Shown here: one piece after another, positions 1 through 10,264 of the stretch | Layout: the number at the start of each line of letters is the position of its first letter | How positions within the stretch are numbered: position 1 is the first letter of the stretch | Source: Simiduia aestuariiviva | GTDB lineage: Bacteria; Pseudomonadota; Gammaproteobacteria; Pseudomonadales; Cellvibrionaceae | DNA length: 64,000 nt | Direction: 5' to 3' | Assembly (NCBI RefSeq): GCF_014192475.1 | Contig: NZ_JACHXZ010000002.1 | Span: forward strand, 44,152 to 108,151 | Translations under genes and position numbers: made by a program | The notes under the pieces: model-generated | What the model was told of the DNA's origin: nothing | What the model saw: the letters and a program-made list of their open reading frames with translations, nothing else | Database searches by the model: none

Positions 1-404
1 GCTGGCGGCGGGTGAGACGATGACCGACACCATCACCTTCACCAGTGATGACGGCACGACCGAAACCCAGACGATCACGATCACCGGCGCGAACGACGCG
101 GCGGCGATCACGGTGACGGCCACCGACACCGCGGTGACCGAAGATGACGCGGGCAACAACACCGCGAGCGGCACCGTGAGCATTACCGATGCGGATACCG
201 GCGAAGGGAGCCTGGCGAGCAGCACGGCGACCTACGGCAGCGTGACCGTGGACGGCAGTGGCAACTGGACCTACGCGCTGGACAACAGCAACGCGGCGGT
301 GCAGGCGCTGGCGGCGGGTGAGACGATGACCGACACCATCACCTTCACCAGTGATGACGGCACGACCGAAACCCAGACGATCACGATCACCGGCGCGAAC
401 GACG
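1..404 (+). repeat. Tandem 306-bp VCBS repeat units
   Basis: Bases 1-98 recur without a mismatch at 307-404, a period of 306 bp (102 codons). This is the 3' end of a longer array that continues upstream. The repeats are visibly GC-richer than the adhesin sequence after base 405, and the change is abrupt. Identity at the DNA level, including third positions, points to recent duplication or gene conversion rather than protein-level selection alone. Confidence 0.95.
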
Positions 405-3400
405 TGTCGACTATTGATCTAGACGGTAATAATTCAAGTGGGGCTACAGGTTCCGACTACCAAACAACGTATACAGAAGGTGGCTCAGCTGTTCGCATTG
501 CTGACATTGATGTATCAATTAGTGATCCAGACCACACAACCCTAACCAGCGCCCGAATCCAAATTAGCAATGTAGAAGCGGGTGATTTGTTAACAATCGG
601 TGCGTTACCTGCAGGCATCACTGCAAGTGCTTACGACCCCTCAACCGGATTGATAACCTTATCCGGCAATGCGTCGTTAGCGAATTACCAACAAGCAATT
701 CGCGCTGTTCAATACAGCAATGATGGCTCCGCGAGTGGTGCTGACAAAGATATTCAAGTATCAGTGTTTGACGGTACGGATTGGAGTAATACCGCACACA
801 CAACAATCGCAATGGTATTGGTACCAACGGTTTCTGTCGCTGATGTCTCTGTACAGGAGCCACAGTCCGGCACTACTACACTGACATTTACGATCAATAT
901 CGATACGCCGCCCGCCTCAGATTTGACCTTTACCTATGAAACGGTGAGTGGAACGGCCACCGGCGGAAGTGATTACGTCACTGCTGGACCTTTGACCGCA
1001 ACTATCGCTGCGGGCAGTACGTCCACAACTGTCACAATTACGGTAAATAGTGACAGTAACGTGTTTGAAGGCGATGAAGATTTCTATCTAAATCTGTCGA
1101 ATTTTAACCAGACTGTTAACTTTGCTCCAGGCTCACATCTAACCGCAGACGGTGTACAAGCAATTGGTACCATTGGTGCCAATAACGGTGCGCCTATTGC
1201 CGAGGATGACACCTATATCACCAGCGAAGACCAACCGTTAGTGACAGGTAATGTCCTTGCCAATGATACCTTGGTAGATGGCGCCGCCATTTCTGGTTAT
1301 CAGACCACCACGCCCAACGGCGGCACAGTGGTGTATAACAACGACGGCACGTTTACCTATACCCCTGCCGCTGGATATGTAGGTACGGATACATTTACCT
1401 ATACCCTGACTGATGCCGATGGTGAATTCGATACCGCAACAGTAACCATTGATGTGTCTAACACAGTCGTAGAAGCGCCAGTCGTTTCTGGTTTGGCTGA
1501 TGCTACCTATCAAGAAAATGCCGCGGCTTACAATTTGTTCAATGGTATTTCAATTGCAGATGCTGACAGTTCAAATCTGTCATCCGTAGTCGTTACGATT
1601 GATGGCTTTTTGAATAGCCAAGATGTCATGAATTATTTGACGGCGGGCACTAACGTCAATGCAGTGGTAAGTCAAACTGGTACCACATGGGAACTAACGC
1701 TCTCCGGCGGTGCCGATATCGGTGAATACATCACGGTGTTGGAGACTATTACCTATCTAAATAGCTCTGAAAATCCATCGGCGTCAACGCGTACAGTTAC
1801 CGTTGAGGCATTCGATGAAAGTTATGCCAACATATTTGGCAGCGATTCAATGGCGTTAACCGTAGACCCAGTTAACGATGCACCTACAGTATTCGACAAC
1901 GACCGATTTGTTGTGGAGGGCACAGCCGGTGCGCCAATGAATATTCAAGCGCCGACCGATGTTGATTCTGACGATGCCAATTTATTAATTACGGTGACGG
2001 GCATACCTGGTGCGACCACAGGCGTTGTCACCTATTCCGATGGTGTAACAGCGGTGAATGTGGGTGATGTGCTAACCATGGCGCAATTGACCACATTGTT
2101 ATTCCAAGCGGGCAGTACTGAAGCCATCGATGCATTCACCTATACAGTTGATGATGGTGAACTGACGACTGTGGGTACTACGACCTTGACCGTGGGTTCA
2201 ACACAGCCCGACTTTAATACGGTTTATGAAAGTGGATTATCAAACGGCAGTGGTGTTGCGGGCCAGTCTGCAGTTGCCACCGGCAACCTGTTTGATAATG
2301 ACGGATCCGGCGGTGGCCTCATCGATAGTATCGATTTCAATGGCACCCCTTACACGGCTGTTGGCGGTGTCATTACTGTTACGACACCACTTGGCACGCT
2401 GACTGTTGATGCAAATACAGGTGAATACTCATACCAGTTGAATAGCGCAGACAACACCGGCAGCGATGTTCAAGAGCAATTTACCTATAACTTTACCAGC
2501 GGTGCTGCGCTCTCTGATGTCCTTACTATAACCATTGTGGATGACGTGCCGATTGCGTCGAATGTAGCGCAAACGATTCCCGAGTCAGAGGAAAAAATAT
2601 TTAACCTGATGCTGACCTTGGATGCCTCCGGCAGTATGGCGTGGGGTGCTACAACGGGTAATAATCCGCCAGATGCTGGTGAACCAACGCGTATGTTCTT
2701 GGCAAAAGAGGCATTAAACGCGTTGGCGGCAGAGTACTTTAATCAGTCTACGCAGGTAACAGTTACACTGATTTCATTTGCTAATGCTGCGAATGTCGTT
2801 GGTACTTACACAAGTTTGGCAGACTTTACTGCGGGCTTGAATACTGTAAATGCGAATGGCGGCACTAACTACGTTAATGCAACTACCGAAATACAGAACC
2901 AACTTCAGGCGGATATTGATGCCCAGAATCCTGCCGATAATGTACAAAATATTTCGTACTTTATCTCAGATGGTGAACCGAATGCGGGCACGTCACCGGA
3001 AGGTAGTGGCTATTTAGAATTCGTAAATTCAAATTCCGTTCAATCCTACGCTGTGGGTATAGGCTCTAGTCTACCGAGCAACTTGGATGCACTTAACTAT
3101 ATTCACAATATCGATTCGCTCGGCCAAGGTCATGGTCACGTGGATTCTGCGTTGCATGTTCCCGATTTGACTCAACTCGAGTCGGAATTGCTGAGCACTG
3201 TGCCCACGGCGTTCGGTGGCAATATTACCCAAGAGGGAACCATTACCAAGGTTTCAATGGGCGCCGATGGTGGTTATGTGTCGTCTATCGAAATTTTGCT
3301 AGGCGATCCGGCGGTGTTACATACCATCAATTATGATGGCACTAACTTTACAGTGTCCCCTGCATTGCCCGGTAGTTTGGAAGTCGATGGCACTAAAGTG

Positions 3401-5803
3401 ACGCTCAATGCCGATGATGGATTTGCCTACGGCACCTTCACCATGGATTTCGCCACCGGCTCCTACCTGTTTATTGCACCTAATGGCACTGCGGAAGTGA
3501 GTTTCCAGTTCGATTACACCGTGCTCGATGGCGATGGCGACACCGCATCTGCAACAGCCAAATTTAACATCGTTGATGACAAGCCGGATGCGCGTGATGA
3601 TCTGCATACCGCAGGGCATTATGAAACCATGGCGGGTAACGTCGTCACCGGTTTAGGTACCGATGGTGGCCCGTCATTGGGTGCAGGATTTACGCCTTTT
3701 GCCGCGCAGGGCGGTGGTGTTGATAAAGTAGTAGATGATGCCAAGGTAACTTCCTTCTCTTATAAAGGTTTGGATCTGACGTTAGATCTAGCACCAGTGC
3801 AACAAGTGACTGGCCAATCCGAAAGCGTCACGGTAACGTCACAGGCAAGTATTAATAATTCAAATTTCGCCATCACCGCCACTCGAAATGGTAGTCCGGC
3901 AACACTGACTTTCGATACCGGTGGTGGTGATCGCGGTGTAGGTGTGACGGGTGATACAGATGATGAAATTGATGCCAATGAGGTGATGGTTATTACCTGG
4001 GATCAGTCAGCATTGCCCTACGGTGTCACCGGGCTGCAATTGGCTATGGGTAATAATTTTGGCAACTCTGATCGCGCGCAGGTCAGGTTGTTCGACGCCG
4101 ATGGCGTGGAGTTGGGTGGCAGTCCATTTACACAGTTTGGCACCAATGATTTGTTGGATCTTAGTGCCTACGAGGGCGTAGCACGCATAGAAATAAGCTC
4201 GACTGCAGGTAATGGATTCACGTTACAAAATATTGCTTACGACCCTGTAATGCCTTCAGCATCAGAGCCTTCGGGCTCCAATGGAAGCGGTTTGAGTTGG
4301 GTATACGATGTAGATTTTGATCTAGAAGGAAATCAAGTCAACGAAGTAACTGTAACTGATGCGAACGACGGATCAACGTTTGTAATGCGCAGCAATGGAT
4401 TCTATCAGTATACGCCCGACGCATCCGTTGATTTGACGCCCGTTTCTGAATCCTTTACCGATGGTAGTGCTGATCAAGGTGTAACCGCGTCAACCACTGC
4501 TAATGGTAGCCCTGTGATTACCTATAACGGCGCCAACGGTATCGGCGTTAATAGTAACAACGATCAATGGGATGATAGCGCCGATGGCGGTGACAATATT
4601 ATTCTGACCTTCGATAGCGCTCGCTATGCAGAGGGTGTGGAAGATATCACATTGTACTTTGGCTACGATGCGGGCCAAGGGTCGGTCACTTTTTACGATG
4701 ATGCAAATAATGTCATCACTACCGTTGCGTTGACCGGTGCAGACTCACAAACCTTTAGTAATCTTTCCGGTGTTCGTCGCATCGAGCTGACGACGGCAGG
4801 AAATGGGGATTACAGTATCCAGCGAGTGGATTTCACACCAACAGCACCTGCGCCTATTGCGACCGCAATTGCCCCTCAATTGGTTGAATACACCCTCACC
4901 GACAACGACGGGCAGTCAGATACAGCACAGTTGGCGCTGTACACAATCGACAATCGCATCCAAGGCACGGCCGGTAATGACAACATCATTGGCGGGGATC
5001 TCAATGACGCCATTGTCGGTGCTGCTGGAAACGACACGCTAACAGGTGGTGCGGGACACGACAGTATCTCCGGCGGTGCCGGACAGGACATTATCCGCGG
5101 TGGAACCGGCAACGATTACCTCGCCGGCGGTGCTGACAACGACGAGCTGTACGGCGAAGAGGGAGACGATCATCTCGCGGGTGATGGCGGTGCCGATCTT
5201 ATGGATGGCGGTATAGGCAACGACATTTTGATCGGTGGTGATGGCAACGACCTTTTATTTGGTGGTGCCGATGACGACAAGCTGTATGGCGGTGAAGGTA
5301 ACGATCAGCTTTACGGCGGCTCCGGCAACGACCTGTTAGTGGGCGAAGCCGGCGATGACTTACTGAATGGCGGCACCGGTGATGACATCCTCTACGGCGG
5401 TGAAGATCAGGATACCCTGATTGGCGGCGAAGGTAATGACACGCTCTTTGGTGGGCGCGGCGACGACACGCTAACCGGCGGCAATGGGAGCGATACTTTT
5501 GCGTGGGTCAATGGCAATATTGGCACCGATGTAGTCACTGACTTCAATCAGGCCGATGGCGATATCTTGAATTTGGCAGACCTGTTAATCGGCGAAGAAA
5601 GCGGCAACATCGAAGATTACCTGCAATTCAATTTCAATAACGGTAATACCTACATCAGCATCGATACCGACGCCGGCGCTACTTTTGATGTCAGTCAGAT
5701 AATCGTGCTGCAAGGTGTGGATATTACTGCCGGCAACACCTTGACCACGCAGCAAATTGTCGACAGCCTGCTTAGTGGTGGCAATCTAACCATCGATAGC
5801 TAA
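2..5803 (+). CDS. Giant VCBS/RTX type I-secreted adhesin (3' part)
   Basis: Partial at the 5' end: the frame is open from base 2 and the first ATG (base 20) lies inside a VCBS repeat, so the true start is outside the window. Numbering from base 20: VCBS repeats 1-130; cadherin-like segment about 135-265; Calx-beta about 271-380; Ig/cadherin-like domains about 385-860, including the typical APIAEDD and GTDTFTYTLTD motifs. A vWA domain follows at about 860-1060 with a MIDAS motif DASGS starting at D868. Two related beta-sandwich modules lie at about 1263-1410 and 1474-1612. About 19 RTX nonapeptides (GGxGNDxLx) span 1651-1830. The end matches the type I secretion C-terminal target domain (DTFAW, VVTDFN, a QQIVDSLLSGG-type tail). 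The expected role is Ca2+-dependent surface adhesion or biofilm formation. No ABC exporter, membrane fusion protein or LapD/LapG-type gene is adjacent in the window. Family-level call is secure; the ligand is unknown. Confidence 0.93.
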   Translation: MAAGETMTDTITFTSDDGTTETQTITITGANDAAAITVTATDTAVTEDDAGNNTASGTVSITDADTGEGSLASSTATYGSVTVDGSGNWTYALDNSNAAVQALAAGETMTDTITFTSDDGTTETQTITITGANDVSTIDLDGNNSSGATGSDYQTTYTEGGSAVRIADIDVSISDPDHTTLTSARIQISNVEAGDLLTIGALPAGITASAYDPSTGLITLSGNASLANYQQAIRAVQYSNDGSASGADKDIQVSVFDGTDWSNTAHTTIAMVLVPTVSVADVSVQEPQSGTTTLTFTINIDTPPASDLTFTYETVSGTATGGSDYVTAGPLTATIAAGSTSTTVTITVNSDSNVFEGDEDFYLNLSNFNQTVNFAPGSHLTADGVQAIGTIGANNGAPIAEDDTYITSEDQPLVTGNVLANDTLVDGAAISGYQTTTPNGGTVVYNNDGTFTYTPAAGYVGTDTFTYTLTDADGEFDTATVTIDVSNTVVEAPVVSGLADATYQENAAAYNLFNGISIADADSSNLSSVVVTIDGFLNSQDVMNYLTAGTNVNAVVSQTGTTWELTLSGGADIGEYITVLETITYLNSSENPSASTRTVTVEAFDESYANIFGSDSMALTVDPVNDAPTVFDNDRFVVEGTAGAPMNIQAPTDVDSDDANLLITVTGIPGATTGVVTYSDGVTAVNVGDVLTMAQLTTLLFQAGSTEAIDAFTYTVDDGELTTVGTTTLTVGSTQPDFNTVYESGLSNGSGVAGQSAVATGNLFDNDGSGGGLIDSIDFNGTPYTAVGGVITVTTPLGTLTVDANTGEYSYQLNSADNTGSDVQEQFTYNFTSGAALSDVLTITIVDDVPIASNVAQTIPESEEKIFNLMLTLDASGSMAWGATTGNNPPDAGEPTRMFLAKEALNALAAEYFNQSTQVTVTLISFANAANVVGTYTSLADFTAGLNTVNANGGTNYVNATTEIQNQLQADIDAQNPADNVQNISYFISDGEPNAGTSPEGSGYLEFVNSNSVQSYAVGIGSSLPSNLDALNYIHNIDSLGQGHGHVDSALHVPDLTQLESELLSTVPTAFGGNITQEGTITKVSMGADGGYVSSIEILLGDPAVLHTINYDGTNFTVSPALPGSLEVDGTKVTLNADDGFAYGTFTMDFATGSYLFIAPNGTAEVSFQFDYTVLDGDGDTASATAKFNIVDDKPDARDDLHTAGHYETMAGNVVTGLGTDGGPSLGAGFTPFAAQGGGVDKVVDDAKVTSFSYKGLDLTLDLAPVQQVTGQSESVTVTSQASINNSNFAITATRNGSPATLTFDTGGGDRGVGVTGDTDDEIDANEVMVITWDQSALPYGVTGLQLAMGNNFGNSDRAQVRLFDADGVELGGSPFTQFGTNDLLDLSAYEGVARIEISSTAGNGFTLQNIAYDPVMPSASEPSGSNGSGLSWVYDVDFDLEGNQVNEVTVTDANDGSTFVMRSNGFYQYTPDASVDLTPVSESFTDGSADQGVTASTTANGSPVITYNGANGIGVNSNNDQWDDSADGGDNIILTFDSARYAEGVEDITLYFGYDAGQGSVTFYDDANNVITTVALTGADSQTFSNLSGVRRIELTTAGNGDYSIQRVDFTPTAPAPIATAIAPQLVEYTLTDNDGQSDTAQLALYTIDNRIQGTAGNDNIIGGDLNDAIVGAAGNDTLTGGAGHDSISGGAGQDIIRGGTGNDYLAGGADNDELYGEEGDDHLAGDGGADLMDGGIGNDILIGGDGNDLLFGGADDDKLYGGEGNDQLYGGSGNDLLVGEAGDDLLNGGTGDDILYGGEDQDTLIGGEGNDTLFGGRGDDTLTGGNGSDTFAWVNGNIGTDVVTDFNQADGDILNLADLLIGEESGNIEDYLQFNFNNGNTYISIDTDAGATFDVSQIIVLQGVDITAGNTLTTQQIVDSLLSGGNLTIDS

Positions 5804-5825
5804 GGTTCAGGCGTGCGCAACCTCG

Positions 5826-5864
5826 AGAATCCCGTTGCCATTTTGGCTCCGGGATTTTCTTTTG
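5826..5864 (+). terminator. Rho-independent terminator after the adhesin
   Basis: Stem aatcccg (5828-5834) pairs with cgggatt (5850-5856), followed by a T-rich tail. It begins about 23 bases after the adhesin stop codon. Confidence 0.75.
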
Positions 5865-5943
5865 CCCAAAGCTTACTGGTATTGTATGGCCTCAAGTAAA
5901 GGAAAATTGCAATTAACTAAGTGACCACATGCATGGAGTAGAT

Positions 5944-6786
5944 ATGGCGCAGCAGGTTAGGTATTGGGTTTTAAGTATTGTGTTATTGGCAATCAGCCCT
6001 TTGAGTTTTGCAGCCACAAGCCCTCGGTTAGCAGATTTTAATTTGGCCGCGAGCTACACACAGGGATCAGTCGTACGTGGTGTCTGTCCACCGGAATTTA
6101 CGCTGTACGTTGGTGAGCGCCAGTTGCGTTTAGGGCCAAACGGTGAATTTGTGTTTGGCATAGGACGTGACGCCACCAAGGTCGACCTCAAAGCCATTAC
6201 CCAAGATCAAACCGTACACAATTTGTCGCTCGCCATCGTGCCCCGCCAATACAATCTCCAGCGCGTTAACGGCGTGCCAAGCAAGACGGTGACGCCGCCA
6301 GCAGAGCAGCTTGAACGGATAAGAAAGGAGTCTGCGCTCACCTGGGCTGCTCGGGATATTAATAGCGACCTAGTGGATTTCAACCAAGCGTTTCAGTGGC
6401 CTTTGACGGGCCCCATATCGGGGGTCTACGGCAGCCAGAGAATCTACAATGGCGTTCCGAAGAACCCCCATTATGGCGTCGATATCGCGCGCCCCAAGGG
6501 GACAGTGGTGGTTGCGCCCGCGGGTGGAGACGTGCGTTTGGCACACAAAGACATGTTCTTTTCAGGCGGGACCTTAATCATTGATCATGGCCACGGCCTA
6601 ACTTCCACCTTCATTCATCTGTCAGACATATTGGTGACGCAGGGGCAGCGGGTGGCACAGGGTGACCCCATTGCCAAAGTAGGTGCCACGGGCCGCGCTA
6701 CTGGGCCTCATTTAGACTGGCGTATGAACTGGTTTACGGAGCGTGTAGATCCCCAAACGCTAGTTGGGCCCATGCCACAGCATTAA
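5944..6786 (+). CDS. Exported M23 (LytM-type) metallopeptidase
   Basis: A 280-residue predicted periplasmic peptidoglycan endopeptidase. I chose the ATG at 5944 over 5929 because GGAG at 5935-5938 is correctly spaced for it and a normal signal peptide follows (residues 1 to about 23, ending PLSFA). The first half is an uncharacterised beta-rich domain. The LytM fold is C-terminal, with the first zinc motif HYGVDIA (H and D ligands), then FIHLS, and finally [10 protein letters not shown]. The last motif is HxD where classical M23 enzymes have HxH. I recall this variant as common in a gammaproteobacterial M23 subgroup, so it does not by itself mean inactivity. It lies downstream of the adhesin terminator and is probably transcribed separately. 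Confidence 0.88.
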   Translation: MAQQVRYWVLSIVLLAISPLSFAATSPRLADFNLAASYTQGSVVRGVCPPEFTLYVGERQLRLGPNGEFVFGIGRDATKVDLKAITQDQTVHNLSLAIVPRQYNLQRVNGVPSKTVTPPAEQLERIRKESALTWAARDINSDLVDFNQAFQWPLTGPISGVYGSQRIYNGVPKNPHYGVDIARPKGTVVVAPAGGDVRLAHKDMFFSGGTLIIDHGHGLTSTFIHLSDILVTQGQRVAQGDPIAKVGATGRATGPHLDWRMNWFTERVDPQTLVGPMPQH

Positions 6787-6878
6787 GCCGCGACAAATCT
6801 GATAAAACCGCGTCGATCCCAAGACAGTTAGCCGTCGGCGTTGTACTATATCGCCCCTTTGCCCCGCTAGGATTCATC

Positions 6879-7073
6879 ATGATTGATCAAAAATTGCTCA
6901 GCATTTTGGTGTGCCCAGTTAGTAAAGCACCTTTGGACTATGTTGCTGATAAGCAAGAGCTCGTGTGCTGGGCCAGTGGCTTGGCCTATCCTATTCGCGA
7001 CGGCATTCCAGTGATGTTAGAAACGGAAGCCCGCGCGCTGACCCAAGAGGAAAAGGACGCACACGCTCGCTAA
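6879..7073 (+). CDS. ycaR: Trm112/YcaR-family small protein
   Basis: A 64-residue protein that aligns from memory along its full length with E. coli YcaR, including the start [13 protein letters not shown] and the core [16 protein letters not shown]. The second cysteine of the usual CPxC knuckle is serine here (CPVS), leaving C11 and the cysteine in ELVCW, so a complete Cys4 zinc site is not present. Trm112 proteins activate methyltransferases in eukaryotes; the bacterial role is unclear. In E. coli the gene is next to kdsB, but here it precedes the HIT gene by 20 bp, probably in one operon. Confidence 0.85.
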   Translation: MIDQKLLSILVCPVSKAPLDYVADKQELVCWASGLAYPIRDGIPVMLETEARALTQEEKDAHAR

Positions 7074-7093
7074 CTGCAACGGAGTACTAGGCC

Positions 7094-7444
7094 ATGAGTG
7101 AAGACACCATTTTTAGCAAAATTATTCGCGGCGATATCCCCACGGCGTTTGTCTATGAAGACGAGCACTGCGTATGTATTAACGATATCAATCCGCAGGC
7201 ACCGGTACACTTGCTGGTCATTCCACGCAAACCGATCCCACGCTTAGTCGATGCCTCGGTAGAAGATCAAGCGCTGTTGGGGCACTTGATGGTTAAAGCG
7301 GGTGAAATCGCTCGCAAAGCGGGTTGTGGCGAGGCCTTCCGCCTTGTTGTTAATAACGGTGAGCAAGCCGGCCAAACGGTATTCCACCTGCACTTACACA
7401 TACTGGGCAATAAGCACTACTCGGAATCAGGACTGGGCATGTAG
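7094..7444 (+). CDS. hinT: HIT-family nucleotide hydrolase (HinT-like)
   Basis: A 116-residue protein of the normal length for HinT purine nucleoside phosphoramidases. The N-terminus (EDTIFSKIIRGDIPT) and C-terminal histidine triad (FHLHLHILG) are intact. The predicted activity is hydrolysis of AMP-lysine-type phosphoramidates and aminoacyl-adenylates in the cytoplasm. It sits between the ycaR-like gene and alaS. An aminoacyl-adenylate hydrolase beside an aminoacyl-tRNA synthetase is suggestive, but this is inference from position only. An RBS-like GGAG lies at 7081-7084. Confidence 0.92.
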   Translation: MSEDTIFSKIIRGDIPTAFVYEDEHCVCINDINPQAPVHLLVIPRKPIPRLVDASVEDQALLGHLMVKAGEIARKAGCGEAFRLVVNNGEQAGQTVFHLHLHILGNKHYSESGLGM

Positions 7445-7501
7445 CCCGTCTTTACAACGTTCACGCGCACTGCGCACACTTACGAAAATTGGAAGTACAT
7501 T

Positions 7502-10129
7502 ATGAAAAGCGCTGAAATTCGCGACGCCTTTCTGAAGTTTTTTGAATCAAAAGGGCACACCATTGTGCCCTCAAGTTCACTGATTCCCGGTAACGACCCC
7601 ACTTTGTTGTTCACGAATGCGGGAATGGTGCCCTTTAAGGATGTATTCTTGGGCGATGAAAAGCGCCCCTACAGCCGCGCCGTAAGTTCACAGCGTTGCG
7701 TGCGCGCCGGCGGCAAGCACAACGATCTCGAGAACGTGGGTTACACCGCGCGCCACCACACATTTTTTGAAATGCTGGGCAATTTTAGCTTCGGTGATTA
7801 CTTTAAGCGCGACGCCATATTATTCGCGTGGGAGTTTTTGACGGCGCCACACAGTCTCAACATTCCCACGGAAAAGTTGTGGGTGACTATCTATGCCGAG
7901 GATGATGAGGCGTTCGATATTTGGCACAAAGAGGTGGGCCTAGCTTCCGAGCGCATAATTCGGATTGGAGACAACAAGGGCGGCAAGTACAATTCAGATA
8001 ATTTCTGGGCGATGGGTGATACTGGCCCCTGTGGTCCTAGTTCCGAAATATTTTACGATCACGGCGCCGATGTGGCCGGCGGTTTGCCCGGCACTCCGGA
8101 AGAGGACGGCGATCGTTATATCGAAATTTGGAATCTGGTGTTCATGCAGTTTAACCGCATGGCCGATGGCACAATGAAAGCCCTGCCCAAGCCCTCGGTC
8201 GATACCGGTATGGGGCTAGAGCGCATTTCTGCGGTCATGCAGCAAGTGCATTCCAATTACGAAATTGACCTATTTCAATCGCTGTTAAAGGCCACTGCCG
8301 ACGTAACCCAGTGCAGCGATATGGCAAACCAATCGCTGCGTGTGATTGCCGACCATATTCGATCCTGCGCATTTTTGATTATTGACGGTGTCATGCCTTC
8401 TAACGAAGGTCGTGGCTATGTGCTGCGCCGCATCATGCGACGCGCCATTCGTCACGGCAATAAACTGGGTCAGCAAAAACCGTTCTTTCACAAGCTTGCC
8501 GCCGCGCTGGCCGATGAGATGGGTGACGCCTATCCAGAATTGCGCGCCAAAGGCGCACAAATTACCAAGGCGATTTTGGCAGAAGAAGAGCAATTCGCTA
8601 AAACGTTGGATAAGGGCTTATCCGTACTAGAGTCCGCGTTGGAATCTATGGCGGGCGATACCATTGACGGCGATACCGTATTTACTTTGTACGACACCTA
8701 CGGTTTCCCCGTCGATCTAACGGCGGACATCGCACGCGAGCGCGGCTTGCAGTTAGATATGGACGGTTACGAATCAGCCATGGACGCACAGCGCCAAAGA
8801 GCGCGCGCGGCCGGTAGCTTTAAGGTGGATTACTCTGCCAGCTTGCAACTCGATGGCCAGACAGAATTTACGGGCTATCGCGATTTACAGAGTAACTGCC
8901 GCGTCGTGGCGCTCTTGAAAGAGGGTGAAAGTGTCAATCAGTTAAGTGCAGGCGACCGCGCTGTAATTGTGCTCGAGCAAACGCCTTTTTATGCGGAATC
9001 CGGTGGGCAGGTTGGCGATACGGGTTACTTGCGTGCGCCGGGTATGACCTTTGAAGTTCAAGATTGTACCAAGCAGGGTGGTCACCACCTGCATATTGGC
9101 GTGCTGCATGAGGGCTCCGTTAGCGTTGGAGATAATTTGCACGGTGAAGTAGATCCGGATGTGCGACAGGCCACGGCACTCAATCACTCAGCGACCCATT
9201 TATTACACGCGGCATTGCGCCAAGTGCTGGGTGAGCACGTGACGCAAAAGGGGTCTTTGGTGGATGCAGAGCGGCTGCGTTTCGATTTTAGCCACCCGGA
9301 AGCGGTTCAGCCTGCTCAGCTAAAAATCATCGAACAATTAGTGAATGCACAGGTGCGTTTAAATTCGGATGTCACTACCGACGTGTGCGACATGGAGACG
9401 GCCAAAGCCAAGGGTGCCATGGCGCTGTTTGGTGAAAAGTATGGCGATAGTGTTCGCGTTTTGACCATGGGCGCGGGCTTCTCCGTTGAATTGTGCGGCG
9501 GCACCCACGTTCAGCGCACTGGTGAGATAGGTTTATTTAGAATCGTGGCAGAAACAGGGATCGCCTCCGGCGTGCGACGAATAGAGGCGGTAACCGGCGC
9601 TGCGGCCTTGGCGCAAGTTGAGCACCAAACGGATTTAATTGTAAACCTCGCTGGTCTCCTCAAAACCGGTGCCGATCAGGTGCAGGAAAAAACCGAGCAA
9701 TTGCTGAATAGCCATAAAACCCTCGAAAAGGAGTTGGCGGCAGCCAAGGCGAAGCTGGCGACCCTAGCCAGCGGCGACTTGATTTCTCAAGCCGTCGATG
9801 TGCAAGGATTAAAACTATTGGCGGTGCAGCTGGAAGGCGTCGACAGTAAATCGCTGCGCGATACCGTTGACCAGCTCAAGAATAAGCTCGGTACAGCGGT
9901 GGTGCTGCTAGCCACCGTAGAAGGCGACAAGGTGGCGCTCGTCGCGGGTGTCACAAAAGATGCGACAGCCCGCGTCAAGGCCGGTGACTTGATGCGCCAC
10001 GCCGCTGGCCTGTTGGGTGGTAAAGGCGGTGGCCGTCCCGATATGGCGCAGGGTGGTGGCAGTGATGTGGCGGCCCTGCCAGCCATGTTGGCCAGTATCC
10101 CCGAGTGGCTGGCGCAGCAATTACGCTAG
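7502..10129 (+). CDS. alaS: Alanyl-tRNA synthetase
   Basis: 875 residues, the usual bacterial AlaS length; it charges tRNA-Ala and edits mischarged Ser/Gly. The class II core begins [14 protein letters not shown] and contains PSSSLIP and [11 protein letters not shown]. The editing/zinc site motifs [12 protein letters not shown] (HxxxH) and CGGTHV are intact. A coiled coil leads to the C-Ala domain with [15 protein letters not shown] near the end. A GGAAG Shine-Dalgarno lies about 9 bases before the ATG. The order alaS-lysC-csrA-tRNA-Ser is the arrangement I know from pseudomonads and relatives. Confidence 0.99.
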   Translation: MKSAEIRDAFLKFFESKGHTIVPSSSLIPGNDPTLLFTNAGMVPFKDVFLGDEKRPYSRAVSSQRCVRAGGKHNDLENVGYTARHHTFFEMLGNFSFGDYFKRDAILFAWEFLTAPHSLNIPTEKLWVTIYAEDDEAFDIWHKEVGLASERIIRIGDNKGGKYNSDNFWAMGDTGPCGPSSEIFYDHGADVAGGLPGTPEEDGDRYIEIWNLVFMQFNRMADGTMKALPKPSVDTGMGLERISAVMQQVHSNYEIDLFQSLLKATADVTQCSDMANQSLRVIADHIRSCAFLIIDGVMPSNEGRGYVLRRIMRRAIRHGNKLGQQKPFFHKLAAALADEMGDAYPELRAKGAQITKAILAEEEQFAKTLDKGLSVLESALESMAGDTIDGDTVFTLYDTYGFPVDLTADIARERGLQLDMDGYESAMDAQRQRARAAGSFKVDYSASLQLDGQTEFTGYRDLQSNCRVVALLKEGESVNQLSAGDRAVIVLEQTPFYAESGGQVGDTGYLRAPGMTFEVQDCTKQGGHHLHIGVLHEGSVSVGDNLHGEVDPDVRQATALNHSATHLLHAALRQVLGEHVTQKGSLVDAERLRFDFSHPEAVQPAQLKIIEQLVNAQVRLNSDVTTDVCDMETAKAKGAMALFGEKYGDSVRVLTMGAGFSVELCGGTHVQRTGEIGLFRIVAETGIASGVRRIEAVTGAAALAQVEHQTDLIVNLAGLLKTGADQVQEKTEQLLNSHKTLEKELAAAKAKLATLASGDLISQAVDVQGLKLLAVQLEGVDSKSLRDTVDQLKNKLGTAVVLLATVEGDKVALVAGVTKDATARVKAGDLMRHAAGLLGGKGGGRPDMAQGGGSDVAALPAMLASIPEWLAQQLR

Positions 10130-10159
10130 CCCGCAATTTTTTCCGGTTTTTGTGGGTTG

Positions 10160-10208
10160 CGCGCAACTAAATCTTAACTTTGTTGTTAAATTGTGCTTTA
10201 GTTGCGCG
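10160..10208. other. Long perfect inverted repeat between alaS and lysC
   Basis: The 12-base arm cgcgcaactaaa (10160-10171) is perfectly complementary to tttagttgcgcg (10197-10208). A second nested stem, ttaac/gttaa, lies inside the loop. No T-tract follows, so it is not a standard terminator. It lies 57 bases before the lysC start, in the leader or promoter zone. It could be a regulator site, an mRNA leader structure or a cruciform. I see no lysine-riboswitch core here. Confidence 0.7.
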
Positions 10209-10264
10209 TCCGCGTGCGGCGGGAAATTAAGTAAACATATTCAGGAATAGGGGAAGGCTTCTTC

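Noticed and set aside
3317-3619. Minus-strand frames inside the adhesin (618-863, 1238-1513, 3317-3619 and similar)
   Set aside because: Antisense shadows of a long, well-supported gene, without start signals.
10130-10264. Lysine riboswitch upstream of lysC
   Set aside because: The gap is only 135 bases and does not show the multi-helix core or its conserved motifs.
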